Shown here piece by piece: positions 47,255 through 59,110 of a stretch of 64,000 nucleotides of DNA. The first letter of the stretch is position 1, and each line of letters begins with the position of its first letter. A model generated the notes under the pieces. That model was given only the letters and a program-made list of their open reading frames with translations. It was not told the DNA's origin and did no database searches. The stretch comes from Leptodontidium sp. MPI-SDFR-AT-0119 (taxonomy: Eukaryota > Ascomycota > Leotiomycetes > Helotiales > Leptodontidiaceae), in NCBI GenBank assembly GCA_020726505.1, contig JAHLEZ010000031.1, positions 186,001 through 250,000 of the forward strand. The letters are read 5' to 3'. The position numbers and the translations under genes are program-made.

Positions 47255-47426
47255 CGCCCTCTTAATGAGTGCCGTAATAGCTTATAAGCTTATATACAAG
47301 CTAGCTTTAAAGCAGAGCTTGTATTTACAAGAAATATCCCTGTAATAAGGGTAAACTAGTTATAACAAAGGAAATACCCGTAATACGCCCTCTAGAATCA
47401 CAGTCTATTTTCCTCCATTTCTAGCC

Positions 47427-50344
47427 TTATTCGGCTAGTCTCAAATGCCTTATGAATTCAACGAATTTAGGCTTGTCTAGCGGCTTTGTAAAGCCGTCGG
47501 CTTTTTGTTTAGACCCTTTTATATAAATTAGGTCTATTTCGCCTTGGTTTATGAGGTCGCGAACGAAGTGATATTTAACGGCAATATGCTTAGTCCTCTC
47601 GTGGAATTGAGAGTTGTTAGCTAATAAGAGAGCGCCGTTGTTATCTGTATAAACAGGAAATCGTTCCTGTATATAATAGCCTAATTCAGTTAGAAGCTGC
47701 TTTATATAAACAGCCTCTTTAAAAGCCAAATTAATAGCCATATATTCGGCCTCAGTAGTGCTTTGAGCTATAATACTTTGTAGCTTGCTTTTCCAGCTTA
47801 TTAAGCAACTAGCTAAGTAAAAGCTCAAGCCGCTAGTCGATTTAGCCGTACCAATATCTCCGGCGTAGTCGGCGTCACAATAGCCGCTTATATATCGACT
47901 AGGGCTTTTTTCGTAGATTAGCCCTAGCTTTTTTGATCCTTTTAGGTATCTAAGCACGTTTTTAAGGGCAATCAAGTGATCGGCGCTAGGGTTACTAGCA
48001 AATCGAGCGAGCTTTATTACCGCGTAGCATATGTCGGGTCTAGTAGCTAGCGTTAAAAACAAGAGGCAGCCTATGATTTGCTGAAATAGATTTATTTCCT
48101 CTTTATTAGCCTGATTAGGATTAGGTTCTAATTTAACCTTGGAATCCATTGGTGTATCTTTAGGCTTACAATCGGTCATATTAAACCGCGCTAGTACTTT
48201 CTCAATATAGCTCTCTTGGTATAGCTTCATATAACCTTTATCTAGGTTGTACTCGATATTTATGCCCAAGTAGTCCTTTATTAGCCCCAAATCCTTTAAT
48301 TTAAAGAGCTTTTTAAGCTCTAGAATGAAGGATTTAATATTATCGACGTTTGGGCCAATTATTACTAAGTCGTCTACGTAAATAAAGACTATGAGCTGTT
48401 GCTCCTTATTAATTAAGATACAACTTTCGGTAGTCAAGGCTTGAAAGCCGAGCTTTTTGACTAGGACTTCTTTTAGCGTAATAAACCAGAGCCTAGCTGA
48501 CTGTTTTAGCCCGTATAAGGCTTTATTAAGCAGGAGTAGTTTACCAGCGTATTTTTGGGCGTTTATGCCTTCGGGAGGCACAATATACAGAGTGTTGACG
48601 TCAATATTACTCTATATAAAAGCCGATATCATATCAACTTTCCATATAACCCAACCGTAAAGGACCGCTAGGGCGAATATTAGTCGCCAAGCCATTTATT
48701 TTACTACGCTAACAAACGTGTCTACGTAGTTAAGGCCATAGAGTTGCTCGAACCCTTTAGCGACGAATCTAGCTTTGAATTCGAAGTAATTAGGTGATTC
48801 TTTGATTTTATACACCCACCTCGTTTTTAAAGGCTTATAAGCCTTGCTAGCGTCTTATGGCACTATTTCCCAAGTCTCGTGACTTTCTAGGGAATTGGCT
48901 TCTTTTTCCATGGCTTTTAGCCAGTAGTCCTTATACGGAGAGGCCATAGCCTCTTTAAGGCTTTTAGGCTCATAGATTTGAAGGCCTTTTTCTCGTTTAA
49001 TAACGATTTTATCAGCCTCTAGCTCTTCAAGTAGCTTTATTAGCCCCATTTCTAGATCTTCGTCTATTTTAGAGCTTATTAGAGCCATAGAAGCTAGTCT
49101 CTTAGCGTCTTTATAGACAGAAAAAGCTTCTTTTTCCTCTTCAATCAACCAGTCGTTTAGCTGGCGAATAGCCGTATTAGAGCTTAATTGTATTACTGGC
49201 TGATTTGATTTTCCGAAGAGTTATTAGAGTCTTTGGCACTAGCACTAGCGTTTCTAGTTACGACGTTAGGCTCCCAGCTCGAATAATCCTTTCTAGGCCT
49301 TTTAATAGGCGCTTTAGGCATTTCCGGGCTAACCGCATTAGGCCTTTTATTGACCTTTGGCGTTTGAGGGAGCTCTTGTGCGAATAAGTCGGATTCGTCT
49401 TCAAAATCCGTTTTCTCGCCCTCTGATTGGTCGATAGGCGACTTTTCGCTTATATTACCCTTATTAGGTATTTCGTCGTTAATACCACTTATTGACTTAG
49501 TAGTATCATCGCTAGCGCCTTCAAACTCTTCAAGTGTTTCGACTATATTATCGTAGTCGATTTTATCAGTCTCTTCCGTCATGTCGTCCTTAAGGATTAA
49601 ATCCTCTTTTATTAGGACGTTTTTAGAGCTTATAACGGCTCTTTTACTCGGTAAATAAACCAAGTAGTTATTAGAAGACTCAAAACCTACAAGGATACCC
49701 CTGTCGGATTTATCGGCTAGCTTATGAGCTCTTTTATTCTCAAGTACGTAGGTTAAAGAGCCTAGTATGCGAATATAATCGATTGTCGGTAATTTACCGC
49801 ATAGAGCTTCAAAAGGCGTCTTCTTTATGACGGAGTTATATGACCGATTCTTGATATGAGCTATCCCTTGTAATACATATGGCCATAAAAACAAGGGTAT
49901 CCTCTTAGCCTTACAAACGCTAATTAGCCGTTCTATTAGGTATTTATTTAACCTTTCGGCTATCTCGTTTTGGGAAGGGGAATAGGGGCTAGTGTATTCA
50001 CATATATACCCCTTTTGCTTACAAAAGAGCGTCCATTTATTAGACTTAAATTCCCCTGCGTTATCAAGCTTAAAAGCTTTGATATTCGCTATAAATTTGA
50101 TTTTGGCGTCTTTTTGACTAAACTGTGTATTTATCATATTACAGAAGTCAATAAGTACGTCATAGGCGTCGGCTTTGAGTTTTAAGGCATATAGCCATAT
50201 AGCTCGTGATCCTCTACACGTAATTGTGAGGATATAGCGCTCTCCTTTAAGTCCTTTGACTTTAAAAGGCCCTGCGATATCGATATCGAATATAGTCAAG
50301 GGTGGCGCGTCTGACATAGGCTTTTTACTACCGATTACGTGCAT
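47427..50344 (-). pseudogene. copia-3 integrase-RT-RNase H region
   Basis: Three long minus-strand frames lie in order. 50344-49193 is the integrase core (FDIDIAGPF, then SPSQNEIAERLNKY) plus the acidic linker. 49148-48855 is linker (a piece near the end reads EAMASPYKDYWLKAMEKEA, typical of the RT entry). 48581-47427 is RVT_2 with the catalytic FIYVDDLVI and RNase H (CDADYAGD, STTEAEYMA, DNNGALLLANN, HERTKHI), ending LRLAE. TAG/TAA stops separate them, for example an in-frame TAG near 48612 at a probable former CAG. Otherwise highly preserved. Confidence 0.88.
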
Positions 50345-50838
50345 TTTGCCGCTATTACAAGCGTTACAGTCGGCTAGCTCTACGTCTTTTTGTCGGATTT
50401 TCTTTAATCCGTGGCTTTTCTCGATCGTCTTAAGAATCGACTCTTTATTTATATGTACTAGCCTCTTATGATAAAGGTCTAGCGGCGTATTTGAGTCTAC
50501 CTGATATATTACAGGCTCTAAGACGTCGTAGTCAACTTCCGCTTGAACGTAATAGGCGTTATAGTTCCCATTTAGCCTCTAATTGGCCCTTTTTTATGCT
50601 TTAATAAAGCACCGTTCTCGGTAAAGTTGATTGACTAGCCTTTCTTAGTCATCTCCCGTGAGCTTAATAGGGTCGTTTTTAGCCCCGGAATATAGTTTAC
50701 CCTGCTGTATAACTACTTCCAAGCCATTATTGCCCTTAATAGGGATATCTCCCGTGCCTATTACCGGTAATACGTCGCCATTAGGCTATTGTAACCGTTT
50801 TTCGAAGAGTAGGCTTGTAATTAAGAAGCCATCCCTTA

Positions 50839-52020
50839 TTAGGCGTAGTAGTGCTCGCTAGCACCGGAGTCTAGAACTAGTCTGTAATTATAGACTGTTC
50901 TAAAAGCTTGATTTGCAATATCACGTTTTGATTGGTCGGAATCGGATTCGCTTAGGTCCTCTACTACGGTATTTATAAAAGTACTCATAAGTAGGGAAGG
51001 TTCAAGCTGCACTTTAGGCTTATTTGCCCTTATAGGCTTTCTAGCCGTTATATGCTTATTTGGCGGCGAATTAGTCTTAGATACGGTCATAATAGCCTTA
51101 CTAGACTCTGTTTTCTGCTCGCCTTTTGACTCCTTAGCCTTTTTAGCCTTATTAGGCTTATTATTCGGATTTTCCGAATTATTAGGCTTTAGCTCCAGGT
51201 GTAAGACCCAGCACGTAGACGTTATATGTCCCGTGACTCTGCATTTATTGCAGTATTTTCTATTATTGCCTCTACCGCCTTTAGATGCTTTATTAGCATT
51301 AAGGTCAGCGTTAGCCCCCTATGCGAGCTTCTTCCGAAATTAGGTCGTTGATTAGACCGTCAATATCGATATTCTTAAGATCACCTTGACATTTTCTCGT
51401 ATTTACGAGACGAAAAGGCGTCAAAAGAGCTCGGCAAGCCTTTTAGTATTAGGCTAGCTATTACAGGCTTAGGAATCTCACAGTCTAGCTTGCTTTAGGT
51501 ATATGGCGCTCGATTGGATTACGCTAGTATATTCGTCTATGCTCTTATAAGAGCTGTAGTTGGAATCGACGATTTGATTTATATAGCGACCTACTAGCTC
51601 AAGTGTTGATTGGCCGAAGGTAGCTTGAATAGCGTTCCATAGCTTCTTAGCCGTATTTTTGTCTTTAAATCGCTCTTGATTTTCCAGCGATATTATCGAC
51701 TTTAGCGCCCCTAGCGCTTTTTGGCTTTGAGTCTCAAAGTAGTCTAGCTTTTCATAGTATTTTACAGCTAACTCTTGAGAATAGGGGGCTAATACGGATC
51801 TACCTCCTTCGGTACCCCTAGCGTAATACAAGGTTTGATCCGGAGGTGAAGCTTTGCCGGAAATATAAGGCATATAGCCATTAATTTCCAGGAATAGACT
51901 AGCGGGATTTATCCACTCAATATAGTTAGATTTCCCTACTAGTTTCTCTCCCTTAAAGGCAGTAGCAGCCATTTTGAGCTTATCTCGATTGAGTTTAGCT
52001 TCTTTGATTCCTCTAGGCAA
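50839..52020 (-). pseudogene. copia-3 gag and protease region
   Basis: The 52020-51478 frame is a copia Gag (KLVGKSNYIEW, then LGALKSIISLENQERF and KKLWNAIQATFG). A zinc knuckle, CNKCRVTGHITSTC, is at about 51247-51206, C-x2-C-x4-H-x4-C intact. The 51090-50839 frame ends in the aspartic protease active site LVLDSGASEHYYA. Stops and frame changes lie between the pieces. Confidence 0.85.
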
Positions 52021-52788
52021 ATATCACTTATAGTGATTATTAGACTATTTAGTCTTAGACTTTATTTAAGTCTTTATAACCTCACGTTGAGGCTCTCTCC
52101 CTCTTTGATTTGGTATGCCCTAAATCGATTTAAATCGATATATTAAGGTAAAAAGTCTTGCCAAGGACTTATATATTACCTTACCAAGGGTTTCGCTTAA
52201 CTAGTATTATAACAGGGTTCCCAGCGGTCTGCTTAGGCTCTTATTACAACGCTAGCGCCACTACTAGCTTAGTTTCTCTCACAGGAGGTAAATAGGCTAG
52301 ACTAACTGTAACCCTCTCCGAGGATGGCTTCTTATACAGCTAATAAAGCCTAAAAACCACTGTAATTTGTGCTAGACTAGTAACGATCCGGACAGCCACT
52401 CCCTAATACAGCCACGCTAGCACGCTACTAATAGCCACTACTAGCGCCGTAAAGGTATAGGCACCTAGGAATGAGAAGCTTGTTATAAGACCTAGAACCG
52501 CAATCTAGGTGGCTACGCACGCTTATAACGTCTAGGGACCACTAGGTTATGATTTCCCTAGGGTTTAGTCTCAGGGTCAAAGGCCTCGGGTCCGTAATAC
52601 GTCCTAATCGGGTTAGTAAGGGCTCAAAGGGGACTAGCTTACTTCAATTAAGAGAAGCTAGTATGGCTTTCTCGATAAGCGTTTAAACGGAAGCAGCGGT
52701 AATACTGGTCCGAGTCCAGTTAGTAGTCTCAATCGGGAAAAGCGTGTCGGTAACTGATATAATAGGCCACCTTAGCGAATTGCTACCA

Positions 52789-53077
52789 TGTGAAAATAGG
52801 TGAGCCAATCAGAAGAGAGGAAGCGCAGTAGGTGAACACGTGATTAGAGACAAAGTAGATTGCTTGCTTGCTTGAGAAGAGCCATAAGGGCTCTTCGATA
52901 GTTATATACATAATATTAGCTTCTCTAGAAGCTTCGACGACTACGTAATCGATTACGTGGCTCTTACGGACTACGTAATCGAATACGAGGGTAATTTCCG
53001 GTCCGCGTAAGCAGTGGAGATTACTCCGGCTATTCTCGCGTAGAATCGGCACGAGTTACCGAAGTCAAAATCTAACA
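52789..53077 (-). repeat. copia-3 5' LTR
   Basis: 289 bp, partner of 46966-47254. The 5' untranslated leader of the element lies between 52788 and 52021. Confidence 0.92.
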
Positions 53078-53082
53078 ATCTT

Positions 53083-54711
53083 CGTTAAAAATCTCTCGAT
53101 CAAGCGCCAGATCTAAGTTACGTAAAACAGCTGAATATGCGTTAAGAGCTGGCCGTAACTCAAGAGCGCGTTTGATCATCGAATATGACGAATTCTAGCG
53201 TATTCCTCTATCTAAAACCATTTTCCACCTCTTCCTAGCTGCGTCGCCTTTATTCAAATCGTCTTGTAGAGCGTCGAAAGTTACCCCTCGTTTCCTAGAG
53301 GCCATGATATACGCAACTAAATTGTGTAGCTTTCCTAGCTCTCCGCGTTTCCTCTATAGTTGTCTCCTCACTTTAGGACTAACTCGTTCAAACTCAGCTT
53401 CAAAAGATAACGTATCTTGACCAAATAAGTACTACTCGGCGATGAGGTTAAGGACGTGGCCTATATAACGAAGACGACGTTGTTTAGGGTCGAAATTAAG
53501 TGCTTTTGCAAGCTCAACAAGTGTAGTATTGTTATTTGGAGTATTATTAAGGACAAACCAGCCGATATTATACTCGTTGATTCCGAATCGTTAGAGAAGA
53601 GGTAGAATAACTGAAGCTTGATCTGTACTATATTAGTAAAAGAGAGAGTATACTAGGAAAGATTAATATACTAACACCGGTTTTCCTATGACCTAGAAGC
53701 TTTAGCAGACTAGCTAGCATTGTAACAAGCTCTCCTTTCTTATTTGTGAAGTGCAAATAGACTGTAACTATACTGATTTTGTCTCTCTTAAATCCCTACC
53801 TATCAAAAGAGATAGAAATCTTTAATTGTGCTTCGGCGACGTCTTAAATAATCTGCGGCTTAAAATACTTAAATGTTGCCTTAATCTAAGACTCCAGAGT
53901 ACTCTGCGATTCAGGGAGTGTATTAACAGCTTGCATATTAGCTATTTTGAATAATCGTCGAAGGTGTGGAGAGACAGCTTTGCGGTGTTTGACGTTGTTT
54001 ATAACTACTTATTTAGTGAAGGCATTTCTGAATTCTAGCTGTCGGAAAGGTATAATATTCTCGTAATCTCTACTAACAGGACTAGAAGGTTGCGTAAGTA
54101 GTACCGCGTTTGAAGGTAGCTTTCTAATATCTCCATTCTCGTCTAATTTGTGTTCTCCCATCATATGCGCTTTAGCATTCTTTAGAGAGTTACTATTGAA
54201 AACAGTACTCTTATTCTTCGCAAATTCGGGGGTAGTAATAACCTAAAGACATTAGTATGACAGCTGAGAAGTAAATGAATAATATACAGAGTTTACACGC
54301 CTAAAAGGTATACTTCTTGTTCCCCGCAGGCTGAACTAATGTGTACTTAACCTTCTATAGCCACGACCGAGTCGTCATTTTTACTATAGGAGCTAGAATG
54401 AAGCCTTTAGGTAAATTGGCCACTTTTACGGCCTTATCGTTAAATAACGGCTCTTTAAAAGAGTACGGCGAATAGTCTACCTTCAGGTTATCTCTCGCAG
54501 GCTTGTAGGGGTCGTAGTTATTATTGTAAAAAGGTATAGGTCGTATATAGCGATCTTTGAGAACGAAAGTCGGCGAGGGAGCTTCTTCTTGTCTTGGGCC
54601 TATTATAAGTGTAAACGGGTCAATTGTTGCACCTACGGTACTCGTAGATAGTGTATTAGATGCTCGGGAGGTCACATTATCAACAATAATAGGGGTAGTT
54701 AAACGAGACAT
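53083..54711 (-). pseudogene. hAT transposase, N-terminal and catalytic part
   Basis: The minus frame starts at the ATG at 54711 (MSRLTTPIIVDN). Further pieces read AVSPHLRRLFKIANMQAV near 53980, a catalytic-region ISISFDRWG-like stretch near 53815 and YNIGWFVLNN near 53560. They continue RRLRYIGHVLNLIAEQYLFG near 53480 and RKRGELGKLHNLVAYI near 53350, ending near EIFNED at 53085, where copia-3 interrupts. Scattered stops (about one per 100 codons, several from CAG/TGG change) inactivate it. Order and motifs match fungal hAT transposases. Confidence 0.8.
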
Positions 54712-54936
54712 GATTTGGCGGTAATTTTAATGGTTTTGATAGAATTATCGACTTAGAATGTGTTAGTGATGCCCTTAGAAGGCTCGTCAGACATCCTGCC
54801 GGGCCTCACCGCCTAATTCTGGCCTATCGGAGCTCGTTTTTCTACTCTGGGGCATCAAATCCATCCTTAAACCTCATCCAAAAGTCACACTAAGTGCCTA
54901 TATACTGACTCCAAAATCACAAAAAAAAACTATTAC

Positions 54937-55070
54937 AGCTTATAAGCTAGCTTATAAGCTAGGCTTATTACAACTGACTGATTTAGAATCACTCTTGAGC
55001 TGACTTGACTACGGTTTAGACCTTCGCTGGCTGACCGGCTTAAAAGCCGGCTGACTTATTGGACACTCTG
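54937..55070. repeat. hAT right subterminal palindromes and terminal repeat
   Basis: Two adjacent copies of the perfect palindrome AGCTTATAAGCT (54937-54948 and 54949-54960) are followed by GCTGACCGGCTTA at 55030-55042, an inverted partial copy AGCCGGCTGACTTA, and the terminal repeat to 55070. Confidence 0.75.
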
Positions 55071-55378
55071 CCTTCCGCTCGGCGGATAAAGGTAAATAGT
55101 TTGACATTCGAATCGAGGGCCGATTTCTGGGCTTCCGGGCTGTACATAAAGATGATAGCTGCATCGGCATCAATAGTGGTCAATTTATCCTTTCAGGTCT
55201 CCTCACTGAAGCTGTTGACAGCAATGATGTAGATATGGGTGTGTGGTCCGTCCGAGGGGAGAAAATCAAAGTCTTCTTGGTCCAAGAATCGAACGGGTGG
55301 TTTTTACTTTGTGAATGAATCTGATACGATTCTGATTCTCGTAGCCAATTTTGAGAAGTATTGTTGAGCGATATTCAT
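55071..55378 (-). pseudogene. N-terminal part of a small gene split by the hAT element
   Basis: The minus frame runs from the ATG at 55376-55378 to the hAT insertion and continues at 45941. It has two in-frame stops (a TAA and a TGA, both explicable as C-to-T change) but otherwise reads like protein (EDFDFLPSDGPHTHIYIIAV, DADAAIIFMYSPEAQKSALD). Joined length would be about 135 residues. Family not recognised; gene status before the insertion is inferred from the frame crossing the target site. Confidence 0.5.
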
Positions 55379-55567
55379 AGATATTCTTATAGTCAACGAA
55401 AGAAGTCTTCAAATTAAGCCATGTCGGAATCAGCAACAACTTCTAACTAAGTGAAAAATAAATTCTACGCGGGTATTTATTTGGCGGTCTCTCTAAACCC
55501 TCAAGGACACTGAACCTCTCAAGGCCATCGCTCGCAAAAGTTTGCCACAAACCACACACCAAAACAA

Positions 55568-56366
55568 ATGGCTTCAATATCAAGAGGTGCACAAAAAGCC
55601 TTAGACTTGCATAACGAAGGTAAATACACCACCACTCTGGCACCACCCAAATAATCTCTGAAAATTTCATAGCTCGCCGTGCCGCACCAGGAGCACGTCC
55701 AGATCTTGTATGGTCCAAATCCCTAGAGGCCACTGCCGAGCAGTACGCCAGGAAACTTATCAAAAATAAACGAGGGCTTGTTCATGATCCAGAACTCCCA
55801 AAACTGAGGAATGGGGAGAACCTGGCTCAACAAACTGGTGGATGTTTGAGTCTAGCTGAGTCCACCACACTGTGGTTAGACGTGAAGAGATGCTACCACG
55901 GGGAGCCGCTTTCTCCTACGGGGGCGGACGGTTACGGAAATGTTTATGGGCACTACACACAGGTGAGCATACTCTTTCTAAACTTTGAAGAACGATGTTC
56001 TTGGGTAGATTGGTTAAGAAGTAAGTGGGGCGCAGTTATTGTCCAGAGCAGGCTAATTTTGCTGGTAGGCTATTTCCTTTCATGCAACCAAAGTCGGAAT
56101 TGCTTGCGCCAAAGCTGGCAGGAGACATATGTAGTTGCAAGACACGATACCTCAAAACAACAAGATGAAAGATTTGGTTCACAGACCAACGAACAAAGCC
56201 GATTAAGCAAACCTAGGCAAAGCTACAATACAAGCGCAGTGTCATATCTTCTCACCCTAAGCCAGTAAAAAGGGCAAAAAAGAAGTCTATCATGGACTCC
56301 ATGATGAGTAGTCTGTTTGGTTCCATCTCATCCAAGGACACTTCTCAGCGGAGGAAGTCTAAATAA
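55568..56366 (+). pseudogene. CAP-domain (PR-1-like) gene A, frameshifted
   Basis: Exon 1 is 55568-55619 and exon 2 is 55673-55962, with intron positions the same as in gene B; exon 3 starts at 56069. It encodes ALDLHNEARRAAPGARPDLV, GENLAQQ, and the CAP motif GHYTQ, then FHATKVGIACAKAG. A frame change at about 56115 is needed to reach TYVVARHD, and another to reach the basic Lys/Arg-rich tail that ends KSK at 56366, matching the tail of gene B. So at least two frameshifts separate homologous parts. Like its neighbours it has no N-terminal signal peptide. Confidence 0.65.
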
Positions 56367-56831
56367 GTTCACGATGATGCAACTGAAAAGATAAATTATT
56401 TTGGTCTCAGTCTTTGATAGTTAGAGTAGAGATAGAAACAGCTATGTTGTATAAGCCAGAAAAAGCCGGTGCTGTAAGACAATACTCTATCCCACGTTGC
56501 AGAGAGTTTGACCAAAATATCCGAGATGATTCCACTAAACTAAAACATGTCATCCTCGAACGTTAGGGACAAAATCAGACGGCAGAAATCCAGTGATTGC
56601 GATTGAATTGGGTCAGGATATTTTAGCCTCATATTGGTGGGATATTGAATATTCTAAATCAAACTCGTTACCATGACTAGAGCGAAGATTATTTGATTCA
56701 CTTCAGCCGATTCACTACCACCTCTAGGACCATGTGGCTTTATTCAAAGGATTGACTTTGTATTTATAAGACGGCCTCTGAGCAAAATTTTTGAAAGTTT
56801 CCAATACTCTTTCAACTCCCATACTTGCGAA

Positions 56832-57725
56832 ATGTCTATCTCCGCCGAAGAAAAGCAGAAAGCCGTTGATCTACATAATGAAGGTTAGATGAACGCATCC
56901 GATAGCGGATAGTAGCTAACTCGGACGTTCTACAGCCCGCCGAGAGGCCCCTGGAGGTTCTCGCCCAGATCTCGTCTGGTCCAATACACTCGCAGCAGCA
57001 GCTGAGGAATGGGGCAAGAAAATGGTGCGGCAAACTTGGCGTCCCGGAGACTTGAAGCACGACCCGACCCTTCGACAAAAGACAGCTACCATGGGAGAGA
57101 ATCTCTTTGGAGGAAATGGTGGAAGAATGACGTTGTCGACTGCTTGCCGGGGGTGGATTATCGAGAAGTTGGACTATGAGGGAGAACCAGTTACCGCGAA
57201 CGGGATAGGCAAAAGAAGAAAGAAGATCGGACACTACACTCAGGTAGAAGAAAATTTCGGTTTCTTTCTTTCCCGTCTGATTAGCGGGGGCAATTTAGCT
57301 ATGCTGATACAAAACGGCAGATCATCTGGCCCAAGACAACAAAAGTTGGAATGGCAAAAATCACGGTTGGAGACTGGCAATACATCGTGGCGAGATATGA
57401 CGGCCCACAGAAAATCGGTGGCTTACCGTGGGGAGGTGCAACAAGCCTACCCCGAACCCCTAATATGAAGCCAGAAGCTCCTGGATCAACTCTAGAATCG
57501 TCCCGAGACCAAATTTGTCCATTAAAACAAGCAAAACGAGAAGGAGAACGAGATTCCAGACATGCTCCAGAGTCATCTCGAATACACAAACGAAATTCAT
57601 CCTCTCATCTGAAGAAGAAGGAGAAACCATCTGTTGTCGAATCTGTTCTTGAAAGCATCCCAAAGATGACTTTGAAAATACCAGGACTTGGTCCCATTTC
57701 GTCTCGCAGAAAGAAGTCGAGATAA
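56832..57725 (+). CDS. CAP-domain (PR-1-like) protein B with basic tail
   Basis: Three exons: 56832-56883, 56936-57243, 57321-57725; introns of 52 and 77 bp; 254 residues. The CAP domain (about 8-150) contains ARREAPGGSRPDLVW, MGENLFGGN, CRGWIIEKLDYEGEP, GHYTQIIWP and YIVARYD; the CAP His and Glu positions appear present. A low-complexity Arg/Lys/Ser-rich tail of about 90 residues follows, with a conserved last block (KIPGLGPISSRRKKSR). No signal peptide, unlike most fungal PR-1 proteins, so it may be intracellular in the manner of GAPR-1. Middle and only apparently intact copy of three tandem genes. Substrate or ligand unknown. Confidence 0.8.
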
Positions 57726-58110
57726 TGAGCAGAGGCACTGTCTAGAAAAGAAATGATATCTGAGGTCTCTAAGCGAAGATGAAGACCATAAATAGTTTAC
57801 GTAGAGTTATTTCAATTATTTAGCTGAGATACCTAGAGCCTTAAGCAAACTGGAGGTTCCTCTAACTACAGTAAGACACTTTCTGGTGATTATCACAATT
57901 CTTCAGCCCCAGAAACAAGACCAAAACAAAGAAGAAAAAAAGCAAGTCCATGTGAATCAGTCCTTCGTGATCCCCGTGATTGTGGTGCCATGAGGAGCAC
58001 ACATGCGAGGCAAAGGTTACCGCCCCAAAGTCGATCTCTTAACATACCCCAGAAACCAAACCACAAGCACCCATCTTACCCGACAACTTTCCGAAACATC
58101 AGATATCAAC

Positions 58111-59110
58111 ATGTCAGTATCAGAAAGAGAGAAGCAGAAAGTTCTCGATTTACACAAGGTCTCAGTCCCCTTTCACCCGCCGAAGTTTGGAACACTGATG
58201 TCTCGAATCCAGCCCGCCGTGAGGCACCTGGACCATCTCGTCCTGATCTCGTCTGGAGCAATAGCCTCTCAGCAGAAGCTGGAAAATGGGCAAGACAGAT
58301 GGCACAGTCGAACTCGTTCGACCATGAGAATCAAAAAATCATGGGAGAGAACCTTTGAGACAGACGATCATACATTCAGGTACTCTTCAGCAGTTCGATT
58401 ATGGATTGCCGAAAAGGAGCACTACTCAGGGGAAGCTGTTGGAGAAAAGTTGAAGAGAAAGAGGAGCGAAATGATTGGGCATTATACACAGGTGAGGAAG
58501 TACACTTTCTCGTTAACTTCTCGCAGCTTTTTGCATCTCAGATATTTTCTGAATTCATCTGGTTTTCGACCCTCTCGATACAGAGAACTAACTTCACACA
58601 CAGATAATCTGCCCAGAAGTTGCAAAAGTGGGCATGGCGAGAGCAAGAGGTAGACGTTACACTTACATAGTAGCGCGCTACGACTATTTACAGATGAGGG
58701 GTACAAAACCATGGGGATCTGCCACCCACCTACCACCAATTCGGCGCACTAAAGAAGTAGATCCAAAAGAGGATAAATCGACATCTCCAGGTCTCGAAAG
58801 TGGATCTCAAGCAGCGGCAGAGCCTTCACAAACGAACCATCGACATCCTGAACATGCCCCAGGATCATCTGAAACTCAGGAGCGACACCAGGAGCGACTT
58901 CGGGAACGACATTCAAGACATCTACCGGTGTCACCCAAAACTCACCATCGACGGAGAAAGTCAACAAACCCTCCCCCTTCCTGGCACAAAACATCTCTGC
59001 TAGAAGAAATCATAGAAGGGATGCCTAGGATCGTAATCAAGTTCCCGAAAATAAGCTTTCATCCGACAGGACGAAGGAGACCGAGAAATAGGTCTAGACA
59101 GGCACACTAG
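58111..59110 (+). pseudogene. CAP-domain (PR-1-like) gene C, frameshifted
   Basis: Homologous to gene B throughout: exon 1 from 58111 (ends near 58158, apparently four bases short so that the usual HNE becomes HK before a poor GTCTCA donor), exon 2 about 58213-58491, exon 3 58604-59110. Exon 2 encodes ARREAPGPSRPDLVWSNSL and MGENL; a frameshift at about 58356 is then required to continue with ETDDHTFRY and GHYTQ. Exon 3 has GRRYTYIVARYD and a basic His/Arg-rich tail ending RSRQAH. It could be a pseudogene or carry sequence errors. Confidence 0.6.

Larger units (their letters stand above)
46966..53077 (-). mobile_element. copia-3: Ty1/copia element inserted in hAT transposase
   Basis: 6,112 bp with 289-bp LTRs at 46966-47254 and 52789-53077, identical by eye, each with TG...CA ends (TGTTAGATT...TTTTCACA on the minus strand). 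The perfect 5-bp duplication ATCTT lies at 46961-46965 and 53078-53082. On the minus strand the 5' LTR (right) is followed by TGGTAGCAATTCGC, a plausible initiator-Met tRNA primer site, and the 3' LTR (left) is preceded by AAGAGGGCG, a polypurine tract. Gag, protease, integrase, RT and RNase H are all present but broken by stops. Confidence 0.92.
45942..55070 (-). mobile_element. hAT DNA transposon, 9.1 kb with nested copia-3
   Basis: Terminal inverted repeats CAGAGTGTCCAATAAG (45942 on) and its complement ending at 55070 are flanked by a perfect 8-bp duplication, CCTTCCGC, at 45934-45941 and 55071-55078, as hAT elements make. A hAT transposase relic on the minus strand spans the element on both sides of an inserted copia retrotransposon (46966-53077). 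Without that insertion the element would be about 3.0 kb, normal for hAT. Subterminal hairpin motifs at both ends support the assignment. Confidence 0.9.
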
